NCBI RefSeq assembly: GCF_030848805.1
Contig: NC_092359.1
Span: forward strand, 21,371,205 to 21,435,204
From: Temnothorax longispinosus
Lineage: Eukaryota > Arthropoda > Insecta > Hymenoptera > Formicidae
Direction: 5' to 3'
Length of the DNA: 64,000 nt
Within the stretch, counting starts at the first letter, position 1, and every line of letters starts with the position of its first letter. Positions 49,551 to 61,031 of the stretch are shown here, one piece after another. The position numbers and the translations under genes were made by a program. A model generated the notes under the pieces. That model did not search any database and was not told the DNA's origin. It saw only the letters and a list, made by a program, of their open reading frames with translations.

Positions 49551-51300
49551 ATTCTTGTTGAGTATGGAATGGGAATTGACTTTTATAAAAGTAACAATCT
49601 ATATTTTTATTTGAATTTTATTGTTAAGAAATCATCATAGGTCTTTATTACTAAAATTAAAGATGCAAGTTATTGATAGTTGAGCGGTCTAATCTGAAAA
49701 CGGTTTAATCTGTTTATGTGTGATAATTATTTTAAACTTAAACACTATTTTCAAAATAAATTCGACCATACTAAAAGATTTAATATTTTTATTATTTATT
49801 TTAAATAAAATTATACATTTATACCTTGTATTTTATTCGGATTGAGTTTATAACATATATTATCGACTGACAGTATTTTGAGCAACTGCTAATTGTTTCT
49901 AGTTGGCGAAATTTACATATTCGAAAATAGATAAACTTGACCACAAAATCTCAGTCTGAACATAAGGGATTATTTGATTACGTCAATATATTTAAAGTAC
50001 GTAAAATCTATTTTTAAATGACCGTTCGTATAACGATTTTTACAATATAATTAATATTAGATGATTAGTATTTTAGTGCATTATAAAAATACGAAACTGG
50101 AAACTAGATTATCGGAATTAATTTACGATTATACTGAGAGAAAGACATAAAACATCCATTATTGTATTAGCATGATATTATTAAGGTTGCTATTAATTTA
50201 TATTAAATGAAGATTTAGTTGGCTGTGTAGTCAGTACAATGTAGTTGATATAATGAAATGCTTTGTTCGCTTAAGATTTGTACGTTTTTACAACTCTTAT
50301 TCCAATATCCCTTTGATCCTTTGTTCAACATTGAACAAAGGTTGCACAACGTTCTGTCACACATAATTAATAAGCAACCGACCAAAATGCGTTATTGATT
50401 CCATTGATTACAAGAATAGATTTCGATAAATCTTGCTATAGAGATACGCATAGATTAATTCTTTTTACTAGCTTCTACGAAAAAATCAATCTATCGAAAA
50501 CCGCGACACTGCCTGGATATTTAAAGAGAATCCATTCATAAAATATGAAGGTGGGATACGCGCGCGCATAGTAAATAGCAATTAATTTTACTTTGCCATT
50601 TTTGCGAGGCAATGTAATCGGATAGCCCGCGAAATAATATTACGTTCATAACATGCACGTGGATAAGTAAAATCCAATTGTCTATATGAATTCGGAGAAT
50701 GGACGTATGCGGTTGCGCATTGAATATTTTATATTTATTCATTACGCAAATAGTCGCGTTTCAGAGTAATTCTCGTGGCGCGTCAGTTCGTATACCGTAT
50801 TGTAATCGTGAGGCTGAATCGTGAGGCATTAAAATGTGAGCGGTTTTTCTGGATAGACGAAAACGTAAAAATTTTTCACTGGAATTCGTTACACTCAATA
50901 ATATAAATTGCTTCTGCATACATTTTAGCTCGCTATTCAAAAACTATTTGGATAAACTATAATTAATTATAATTAATTACACTTTATTATTTTAGCGTTT
51001 AAAAAAATTTTTATCATGCAGTATTTATTACACTGCTCATATTGTAAGCACAGGTTTTAAGTACACATTAGAGAATTTTAGTCTATGTAATAATTCTTCA
51101 ATATTTATTACGTAATTTTTGAAGTAAAAATATGAGTATGGAGCTTAGTAGATATTTGCTGTTCTCCAAAAAGATTCCTCGACAAAGGTAGAACTTTTAA
51201 ATGTATGATTAATCTAACTTTCTTCGTGCGCCTCAGTATTTGATCAAATATCGACCATTTGGAGGTACTCAATATTAGATACGTGGATACGTCAATTCAA
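49551..51300. other. AT-rich gene-free region
   Basis: No credible frame. A perfect hairpin with 10-base arms, CCTTTGTTCA (50318-50327) and TGAACAAAGG (50332-50341), has a four-base loop. Confidence 0.6.
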
Positions 51301-52429
51301 TGAGCCGAACCGCCCTCAATGTACGACGTATCGAATTCCGTTCGCGAAAAATTCACTTCCGTATCGTCGAAACCGAATATCTCGTTATCGTCGTTTCATC
51401 GACGAAACGGCTGGCATCATTCGCGAGCTCCGAATAAGGGTGGGAGGGCGGTCGAAGAAGGGGGTGGAAAATGCGTAGAGGATTTTGCAAGTGAAGCAGG
51501 ATGAAGACGAGTGGACAAAGGGATCTTTTAGGCAAATGAAGGACGGAGGGAATGATACCGAAAGGGAGGCCCCGCGGCAAAAGAGAAATGGGATAGGCGA
51601 TCAGTAAGGGGGGGAAGGCGAGGAGGAGCTCGATGGCCATACCCGCGTGCCTGCATTTTTCAGACCGTAAATAAAGCGTACATTCCCTCGCTCACCACTA
51701 CCTCTCAAAAGCGATCCACTCGTGCCTCTTGAAATTAATGTGGTTCTCAAATAAATAAATCCGTCGTGACTGCCGTGATGTAGTTGCGCAAGTTTCAGCG
51801 ATCGTGGGTCTAGTTTATAGGAATATCGTTTATGATGGATAAATTTAATTAATATAATAAATTCTTATCAACTTACAAAATAAAATGTCGTTAGAATCTT
51901 GTATATTGAAATAAATATTATATGTAAAATAAACAAAAATAAATCAATAATTGATGAAATAATGAGATATATATTCAGGTTTCTCCGACATACAATATTT
52001 CTATAAGAAATACAAAATATTTAAACGAGTGAAGTAAGTTTGAAGCTTTATTAATGGTTTGATCTCTGTATGTGATTGGATACACACTTATACAATCGTA
52101 TAGGCGCGCCTTATAGTCATTAATGTATATTCCAATAATTCCGCATACGCAATTATGTATACAGCGTACACGCAGCTAAGCTGCACACAGCTCAAACAAA
52201 TGCAATCGCTAATAATGCAGCTGGAGTATGCTTGTATCTGACGCATATAGAATCTAGTAGCATATAGAATCTACATCGGTAATAGCTGTTCCATTGATAT
52301 CGCTGTTTCTGGTAATTGCAATTCGAAAGCGGATGCCAAAACTCGCCGGTAATGCTCAACGGTAACATAAGTGTATCGGTGAACTGAAGAAGCATTGTTG
52401 CGGTTCACACGGAAGAGCCCGGAGACATC
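51301..52429. other. GA-rich islet then AT-rich region
   Basis: 51420-51640 is purine-rich (GGGTGGGAGGG, GAAGGGGG), so the minus strand is pyrimidine-rich and reads as a Leu/Pro-rich 95-codon frame, a composition effect. A 17-base tandem duplication, GCATATAGAATCTA followed by GTA then the same block, is at 52243-52276. Confidence 0.5.
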
Positions 52430-53873
52430 GTGAGTAGACAGCGCGTAGCATACAGAGGCCGAGTGCGGTGATGGATGGCCTTGTGGCCTCAGGCACCATT
52501 AACACCCCGTTGCAGTGAAACACGAGGCGGAAGGGCCCAGACTGAAAGCTATACTCGACTGCACCGTGGAAAATCTGGCTCTTTGTTTCCGCGCGGAACG
52601 CTTCGCGCGCAAGAAACCACGGCTGGTTCTTGTGCTAACATGAGGGTCGAGTCGAAGTTGATCGGCTCAAGTGCGACTAATCGATATCGTCGTCGCGACG
52701 CACGACGCTGCGAAACCGTAGTGTGCGTGTAATCGAGGAAGTGATTCTTGTCGCTCTCAAGTCGCTTTCGTGAAATTACTTTCAGTCGATTTTATTCAAG
52801 TTTATATATTATTTTTAGTAAGTACAGAATGTATACGCATCGTTCGCATTGTAGCATCAAGCGAGAAGTGAGTGAGAGAAGAATGGCAAAATATAGCTGG
52901 AAGATTAATGAGAAAATTACTTTGAAAGAATGTCAGAAACAGGAAGTCGTTGCTGCGGCGTGAAACTAGTAATATTTTGCATAAAATTGTATAATGCTCC
53001 ATTGAGTGAGATGGGATAAAAACAATGAAAGCTCATCAAGTTAGTAAATTAATGCGCACATAATGCGAGTCCCGGCGTTGAATTTTCCAGAAAATTTCAT
53101 TTTGTCCTCGCAGTATATATCTTTTCTTTTCTGTTTTTGTTCTCTAAAACGTAAACGATTATGAAGTAGTTAAAGCTTTGGTCGGGGAAATGTATGAAAT
53201 TATTTACTTACAGGTAAAATGTGGAAAAACGATGAGAGAGGTAATACAATGAAATAAACATCGGCTGCGCGCTGCCGACCATTCTTCAATTTTAATCATC
53301 CGACGTTTTAATACATTAAAATAATGAACATTTTGAGTTGCATCATCATATATGTTAACTGTTTGTACGTTTAATCTTTTAATTCCAAGCTAAAGAATAT
53401 TGTCGAGTTCGCCATTTGTAAAACCATGCCGTTTCTGAACAAAATAATTTACACTGTTGTTACAATAATTGAAATTTATTTTCTCTTTTTTATGTAAAAC
53501 AGTATATTCGAAAGATGATTAAATATTCACGATTATATCGTGTTTCTCGCTAAGCTACTTGGCGCAGTAACGCAAAATTGGGATACGAGAACAGGGAGTA
53601 TTTGTTGATTGCCATTCCGCTCGAGCAATTATCTTCGGACACAGGCGATAAATAATCATCGTTTGATACACGGCGCTGTTTCATCCGGTCTACCATAACG
53701 GTCATCGTTTTTGTTGGAAGCAAGCCCGAATGTCTATTCTTCAACGCCCATGCATCTACGTAGTGGTGCTTCGTTCGGCCGACGACACGCATAAAACATC
53801 GTGTGATCGTTTGTAACGACCCGGGAAAATAAAAAGACCCAAATTGATGCTCAACATAGCGTTGACCACGTCA
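52430..53873. other. Mixed region, possible exonic islet at its start
   Basis: CATC|GTGAGTA at 52427-52436 resembles a 5' splice donor. The following CpG-rich 300 bases carry an 85-codon plus frame (52475-52732) without a domain. AT-rich DNA follows until 53800. Nothing is firmly supported. Confidence 0.3.
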
Positions 53874-53943
53874 CTAATGAGCTGTCATTAGGGTCTGACG
53901 GCGTGACAGGTCCCAAAACCCGGCGGGCGCGGTGGTTTATAAG
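53874..53943 (+). promoter_or_regulatory. Candidate TATA promoter
   Basis: TTTATAAG at 53936-53943 is a good TATA-box match in GC-rich surroundings. Upstream is a dyad CTAATGA / TCATTAG (53874-53880, 53885-53891) of homeodomain-site type, plus TGACGGCGTGAC. A start would be expected near 53966-53972; no strong initiator is evident. A strong splice donor 270 bases downstream supports the idea of a first exon. Confidence 0.4.
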
Positions 53944-53965
53944 ACGGCGCGGAACGAGAGATCCC

Positions 53966-54233
53966 TGTTTTCCGTAGTTCGTGTTGTATATGTTTACCGA
54001 GCGCTTACCTGCCGCGCGTTGTGATTTCGGTCTCTACCGGTCTACCGAACTGCTACATCGAAGCTTGACTTAACCACGCGGTGGTCGGGCCAGCCAGTCC
54101 GCTGGTACTGACGGCTTAATTAATTCAGAGCGAGAAACACGTGCGCGAGATAGAGACGAAACTTCAGTGTAACCCAGATACTGTTTGGACCTAGCTCCAG
54201 ACGCGCGACTAACAAATTGCGTTTGCGTGAAAG
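53966..54233 (+). other. Candidate untranslated first exon
   Basis: Bounded on the left by the expected start point downstream of the TATA box and on the right by GAAAG|GTAAGAC, which matches the 5' splice-donor consensus (AAG|GTAAGA) well. No long plus-strand frame begins within it; the open frame over 54070-54279 is on the minus strand. It would therefore be a noncoding leader or noncoding RNA exon. It contains the first copy of the duplicated E-box module. This is inference from signals only. Confidence 0.3.
54012..54174. repeat. Duplicated E-box / TTAATTAA module, copy 1
   Basis: CCGCGCGTTGTGATTTCG (54012-54029) and, 75 bases further, GTACTGACGGCTTAATTAAT with TCAGAGCGAGAAACACGTGC (54105-54144) reappear near 54737-54853. 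The core includes CACGTG (54138-54143). Confidence 0.75.
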
Positions 54234-54736
54234 GTAAGACAGGACTGGACCGTAATTCCGCTAACTCAGGCGAACACAATGGTCGCGCTTTTGGTCGAAA
54301 TCTTAGGGATTTATCGTGATCTAGTTAAAGTTTTAGCCGGTATGTATAATGAATGTGTATGATGTTAATGAGAGAGATAATAAGGATGTTACAATGCGAA
54401 TGGCATTGATGAATTAATGAGTCAGATTAGTCGAGAAATATATGATTAAAATTCAATTCCAGGTAAACATTGATATGTGATCAATTAATTTTTATAGGCT
54501 ATCATAAGTGATTGTTATAACAGCTTTCTAGTTAGAGATGACGCAATAACGTATTGTTTGGATGTGACTCAATCGCATTCGGAAGCGACGAGGAGGATAA
54601 CAGTAACGAGTGTTAATTTGTGCCGTAACAGAGAAGCCGTTTGGAAACCGGGTTGCGACGAAATCCGGGACAGGGCGTTTCCGGTTTAACGACTCATCCT
54701 GAAAACAAGAATTAAGCGTCTCTACCCCCCGAGTTC
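54234..54736. other. Spacer between the duplicated modules
   Basis: About 500 bases beginning with the GTAAGA donor match, then AT-rich and later GC-balanced sequence. It would be intronic if the candidate first exon is real. No open frame is seen. Confidence 0.4.
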
Positions 54737-54874
54737 CGCGCCGTGATTTCGATGTGGTGCAAAGGACGCCACACCGAAATCTGACATAGCCACGTGTTTG
54801 GATGCTGCGCGTTTGTACTGACGGCTTAATTAAGTCAGAGTGAGAAACACGTGTCGGGGACAGAGAGGGAACTC
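54737..54874. repeat. Duplicated E-box / TTAATTAA module, copy 2
   Basis: CCGCGCCGTGATTTCG (from 54737), then GTACTGACGGCTTAATTAAG and TCAGAGTGAGAAACACGTG (54815-54853). In this copy CACGTGTTT (54791-54799) and AAACACGTG (54845-54853) form inverted arms around CTTAATTAAG, so the module is a nested palindrome with an E-box on each side. The two copies are about 710 bases apart. Confidence 0.75.
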
Positions 54875-56403
54875 ATCCCAGGGACGTTGCATGGTACTTC
54901 TCTCTGGCGCCTCTACATTCTCTACACTCTCGCGCCTCCGTTCAACACTCGGGGAAAATCGGGAGAGAAAGAGAGGAAATAAACGCGGCAAGAGGACCCC
55001 GGGCCAAATATTTATAGACTCTGCCTATGTTCGAAAATTTATGGGTATGTTCTAGGCGCCTTCCATGAAAAAACGGAAGTAAAGTATTTTATGCGTGTTT
55101 CATCCTCTTTAAATGCACGAGAGAGGGTGAGGGCAGAAGTTTTTATGTTTTTTGCGCAAAAAATTCATATCTTTCATCTAAATAATGAATTTATTAGTTA
55201 AAACAAAGTTTCTCATTATAGTGGAAGCTCCAGACATATTAAATTAAAAACTAATTAGAACTATTAGAAAAATATTCTTAATATAGTTATTATTTATTAT
55301 TAAATAGAGGATAGATAGATACCATCCTAAGAAAAAACTATTTTTTTAATCTTGAAAATATTTAAAAAATGTAGCTCAGCGAGCTTTAACGAAATATAGA
55401 GGATAACATTTATTAAATTTTATTAAAGTTTATCCAACGTTTTTTTAACAAAATTTTATTATATTTGAAAAATGGTACGTCTCTTTTTTAGTATTTTTTA
55501 TCTTATATACATCATGCAAGATAATAACAAATAATTTAGTTAATGATGTTTTAATGTCAAATAGAATATGAATTTAATATCAATTTATATAATGTATCTT
55601 TAATTAGGTTAACATCCATTGACTCAACGGGTAGTAATTTTTTAGTAGACTTTATTTTCTAGTTATGCAGAGTGAGAAGTTTATGCGTTTATGCAAAAAG
55701 AAGTTTATGCAGAAAATGGGATGCTTATCAGATTTTAAAAATTGTCGCAGTCAGTCTACAAAACTCTGCCGAGTTCGATGAGTTTGTCTGTTGCACGGTC
55801 GACCTGTTGAAATTTTAATCAAACTTTCAAATGAGGTTTCGTGGTAAACTCGGCACATAAGCCATCAAGAGCGTTACATTCTTGCATTATGTTTTTTCAC
55901 GTCCCACATAAACCCCAAACAGATCGCGTTAAAAATATTATAGCACTGCCACGTTTTGATACGCGAGAAATACGATATATTTCTCTTCAAATTTTTTCGT
56001 GACATATATTGAAATATGTTGTTATTGTATTTTTTAGCGTGCAATTTTTAAAGAACAAAAGTAATCAATCATACGAGTGAAAATTCGGATTTTAAAAGTT
56101 TTCTTTTCTGACTGGTTATAAGAGAAAACCTTTTATTAAATAACTCATTTATATGTATACCTCCATTTTGCTGGCATTTTATTTTTTTATGAAAACAATA
56201 TACAGAAATGGCACGTGTTCTTATTCCACTGGGAGATCTTTAGTATTTTAACTTTTGCCTTTTCTTCCCTGTTCCGCGAACGTAAGAAAAATTATTAGCC
56301 GTTTGTTGGGGGATGTGTGTCTCCCGCTAAATAAATAATACACAGGTCATTATTTTCCCAACACAGGCCATACGAGCGACCAATCGACGACATCCCGTTC
56401 CGT
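54875..56403. other. Mostly AT-rich gene-free region
   Basis: A 71-codon frame starts inside copy 2 (54840-55055) and lacks any motif. 55150-56300 is AT-rich. GAAGTTTATGC occurs twice near 55675-55712. Confidence 0.5.
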
Positions 56404-56490
56404 CACCCGGGAAGGCGTATATACGTTCCCCTTATCTTGACGGTCTCCCGGGACATTATATAAGACCCATATCACCCCCTCATCCAAACA
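56404..56490 (+). promoter_or_regulatory. Candidate TATA promoter
   Basis: TATATAAG at 56457-56464 is a near-consensus TATA box. CCCGGGA occurs twice upstream (56406-56412 and 56447-56453), 41 bases apart, and GCGTATATACG at 56415-56425 is a second AT-rich core. A start would be expected near 56487-56492. No coding frame or strong splice donor follows closely. Confidence 0.35.
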
Positions 56491-57476
56491 AGAAAGTTCC
56501 ATAGAAGAAAATCGATTTCAAATCAGGACATTTGCGCTACGCCACGTCGCGCTCACTGAGTGATATCGTAATAACAAGTCGAATATAGACAGCACATTGG
56601 CCCACATTCTCAACTATATTTACTGCTTGTAAAGGAAATTATGTTTAAGTGCATGGAGACTGGATCTGCAATAAATTCAAGGCATAACTAACATTACCGA
56701 AATACAGACAATAATATCTTGCAGTAGTAAATGTCGCTTTTACATGCGTCGCTTAATCGGTACGATATACGCGTATTTGCGAGCACTTACGGGATTTGGA
56801 ATTGGGGACCGGGGTAGAATGAGCTATTCCGGTAACGCTAGATTTTGCGCTACCCTTCCGCGTAAAGCCCGTCGATGATAATCCGCCAACAGCGAACGTG
56901 CAAAATCGTCGTCGGCAAGTCGTCGCTTCGCGGCCATTTACCGGGGAATCAATTAACAGCGCCGCAGCGAATTGGCAACGCGCCTAGCAATTATCGCGTC
57001 CCGCCACTTCGTGGTGGGCGCGACTACGACGACCGACGGTCCAAAATTTCGTGCCGCCGGCGAACCCGAAGTTGACGTGACTGCATGCACGGACGTTGCA
57101 GCTACGCCGATTTACTGATGCGAGCTGTGAGAACATCTTTTTATTCTCCGTAAATTTCTATAAAGAGGATATTATCATGAATAATTTTGCATTACTTATT
57201 ATTATCTGACATATTAATATTTCTGAATATTAATGTTGGATTTAAAAATCTTCAGTAAACGCATAAATATGTAAGACATTAAAAGGAACGTGTATTCTCT
57301 TCTATATTCCGCGTAATATATATTTTAAAACAAATGATAGATATTTTTGTTGGGACAAAATCGAATAAATTCATCCTTTCTAGATTTCTTAGTATTCAAA
57401 ATTTTATTTAAATTTTGTTGGCTTTTATGCGTTGGTTGGATTTTTATCTACAAACATTTTTTTGTTGTGTGTGTTC

Positions 57477-57509
<33 letters not shown>

Positions 57510-58560
57510 ATATGCATTTATATTAGCTCAATTTTTATCTTCCAACCGTATAACAAATAAAAATCTTTGAAAAGTTAGCTTGAGGAAACAATGAAAAGAT
57601 GAAATTTCCTGAACCATGGATTTTTCATTAAATTCATGTTAAATTTCTCGTCGAAAAAAAGTCGGAGAAAAAGCAGACGGGAAACTGATTATACCTGATA
57701 ATTAGAGATATCCCAGCTGCGAGAGCAAGCGGTAGTTCCGCTTACAAACGTGTTGAGTATCTCGAATCGTTCTAGCTCGACTCCCAAGAGGTGCTAAAAT
57801 ATGCGTACGCGCTCTCGCGAAGCCTCCATTCCGCAGCACGATGCTACACACCGATGGGGAGCCTAATGAATTATATGAATTTAATGAGCCAAACGTGGCG
57901 CCGACAGCGCGCAGTGTAATCTGATTTTTATTTTTACCTTCGAATATATGTACCTGCGAGAAATGGATGTGAAGGCCTGTATCTTTACATACATACGATC
58001 TACCGATGTATATATACCTTACGGTGGGATGATAAAACGGTAGACGGCTGCCTGATAGCTTAATGAAATTATTGCGATTGTTTCGCTGCTGCGAGCAACG
58101 CGCGCGTACCGCCTGTTTCCTTTTAATTGTGTTTACTATTTCATTCCATTTCCAGATTCTACTTGTTACCAGCTGCTATCCGTTAATGATAATAGCAGTG
58201 TTATCATTAATGTGGTCTTAATCGATATTTATTCGTATCTTTCTAACATTTTCTTCCATTCGCATCTTGTATTATTATTACGCGATATATACTCCACCGG
58301 ATGCAATATTGGCTCGTTAAATCTTTCGACAATGTTTTCTGGAAAGTTTGACACGATAGATACTTCCAAGATATACTATGTAAACAGATATCCGGTTTCG
58401 ATCGAGCGAATGGAATATCGACGACAATCCAGTGTACGGTTCGCTGACGCGAAACGTCGGATTGCCAGCCGCCAATTAATAATAACGAGAGGACGTTACG
58501 GCATTACGGTGAAATGATCGCTTTTAACCGTACTCCCGTCATGGGTGGAACCATATCATC
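56491..58560. other. Mixed region, no recognised gene
   Basis: A CpG-rich islet at 56770-57110 contains a 66-codon frame without motifs. The rest is AT-rich. A 101-codon plus frame at 58212-58517 has no domain. Confidence 0.5.
57477..57508. repeat. (CT)n microsatellite
   Basis: CT tract of about 32 bases with one CTTTCT interruption, followed by GCATATGC. Confidence 0.95.
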
Positions 58561-58720
58561 GTCAAGGCCATTAATCCGGCCCCTTTCCTCGCCCGATTGC
58601 AATTTCGTACGGCGGCCTTGCGGCGCGCGGCGGCACGGCGCGGCGGCGCGACAGAGCGGGACGCGCGGATTTTCATCTCCGTCGATTTAATTAAGCAAAT
58701 CTCGTTTGGTTTTTCGAAAG
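58561..58720. other. Short GC-rich island
   Basis: GCGGC/GCGCGG-rich core at 58610-58668, followed by TTAATTAA at 58687-58694. The arrangement recalls the island at 32.6 kb. Possible regulatory element; no gene is visible. Confidence 0.35.
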
Positions 58721-60990
58721 GGCACTTTTAACATCGCAGTAGCTTTTTGCTGGGTACGCATATTCAGCCGGGCATGGATCAGCGAGCGATTTAACGGCCG
58801 CTAATTAGATATATTTCGATCGTTACGGATCGATTAGTAATTAACGTGCGCTCCCTAATTGATGTCACTAAAACGATACTGGAAATCGGTGAATGAACGT
58901 TTAATGACCTGCATCAGTTGAAAGCTGAGAATTACAAGCTGAATATTGCCAATCACGTATAACTTAGTCAAAATATATATGATCTTAATACATGATCACC
59001 ATTAGCCGTAATAAATTTTAAAAATTATTTTATATAAAAAATTTATTTTCTTCCAAAATAAATGAATAAGTGAATAATTAAAATCATAATTCAGAATATG
59101 TTCAGAATATTTTTGCTCTTGCGATTATGTATGCATAATATTGTAGTTAAAAAAAAAAAAAGATTTTTACTGAGAACACATCACGAGCAAAACGATTGAA
59201 CGATCTTGCGCACGCAAGTTTCCTTGCTGCTCGCAAGAACCCTCGTGAGGGTTTCACAACGACAGCGCTTGAAAATAATAATGACATTTAATCACACACT
59301 CATGATGGTCGCCGACATCCTCGGAAGATAACGCTCATTAATCACGAATGCCGCTTTTATTCGTACATTCCGTTTAGATGCTACTGCGATTTCCCATCGC
59401 AGACCGAACGCGCGCATTTCGGCTCGCGCTTCTATTTGCAAAAGCGGTAGAAACAAACGAACGCACGCCGTGCCTAGCTGAATAATTAGTACGTTGAAAA
59501 TGAAAGTCGTCCCGGCGATATTTGCCGGCGGGCTTGATCAATCCCTCTTTCTCTCTCGTACCCACCCAGACAAACCTGTACACCGCCAACCCCCCTGCGC
59601 CCTGTGTGTTGTAGAACGGTGGCACGATCGCGCTGCTAACTCTCTCCGAAGCCCCGTCGACCCGTCGACCCCGCGAGGCTCACAATTTCGGCTTTATCGC
59701 AATTTCATTGGACCCTTTTCATTGGCGGAGCGTGAATAATCCGGTTAAACGACGGGCGTGCTTTCCAATCGGTCGACGCTCGCGATTTCGATATCCGATG
59801 GATCGCGCGCGACACCGGCCGACTCGTTATCGCTGGAATTTCATCGGCGCGTATGACGAGTCGGCGATCATTTATTCTTGTAATTACGCGCGATATGCAA
59901 GCGCTTTTAGATAATGAAATGTCCGTCGCGCGGTGAAACGGGACGCCGTATCGCTCGCGCTCTTTTGCGATCGTATGCGGCGCGCGATCGAGAGGGATCG
60001 ATAACGAAGCGCGTTGGCGATTGTGAATACGATCGGCGATCAACCGCGAAACGAGGGTAAAAAAGAACAACAGTTAAGACGAACGGATTAAACTCATGGT
60101 CGGTTAAAAGCCAGATTATCGCGAGCGAGCGGATCGCCGGGTACCTCGTTACGATTTAAGACGTACGATCGACGCGTCGTTAAACACCGGAAATAGCGGC
60201 GTGATGCAACGAGAGATTATGTCCAGTTTGAAAGTCTCTCGCGGAGAGAGATAATCCGAAGTTCGAGAATGAGGATTCATACGTTCACGTTGTGGTTGGT
60301 ATGAATGGCTGATGATTTAAGTGATGTCGCGTGTCTGTCGCGGTTCGTTGATTCCGTTTATTTCTATTGCTTATTGACAACTCATTCGTGCGAGGTAAAT
60401 TATGCGATATCGCGAGATAAGATCACACGAAGTCGCAGAAGTTGTCTCATTTGTCATTGCGGCTTCCACTAAATAACTCGCAACGTTGGTTCGATTTTCA
60501 ATCAAGCGGAATCTAGGATAACTGGCTGGCGTTGCGGAAGAATCAGGTGTATATTAAACGTATCGATCCTCCGTACGAAATTGTAGAATGATCGCATCAT
60601 TGGTTTAACTAACTCGCTAACTTCCGCAAGTATCATCTGTTGTAATAACGGTCCCTTATGCCTCGCGTCCGTAAAATAAATTGTCACGTTGATATTTTCA
60701 ATGAAGCATCAATTATCGTACCCTTTCATCCGTTACAATAAATAACATTAATCGTTACTGAACATGTCAATTTAAATTTCCAATTTATCCGGAGAATCGA
60801 TATTTCGCAAAACTAATTTAAATATAGTATTATCTGAATATAATAAATATAAATAAATAATATGCAAATGTAATTTAAATATAATTTTATGAATTTAAAA
60901 ATACCTTTTTTGTATATCCGTAAATAAGAGATTGGAAGTTCAAGTAAAGAAAAATTCACTTTATAGACTACGTTATTAAGTATAGGATTG

Positions 60991-60992
<2 letters not shown>
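58721..60992. other. Mixed region, no recognised gene
   Basis: CpG-rich DNA at 59340-60270 has overlapping frames on both strands (up to 121 codons). A 13-base A run lies at about 59149-59161. An 83-codon minus frame (59374-59625) faces an 81-codon plus frame. Nothing is supported as a gene. Confidence 0.45.

Positions 60993-61030
<38 letters not shown>
60993..61030. repeat. (TC)n microsatellite
   Basis: Pure TC tract of about 38 bases followed directly by GAAAAAAAAG. Confidence 0.95.
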
Positions 61031-61031
<1 letters not shown>

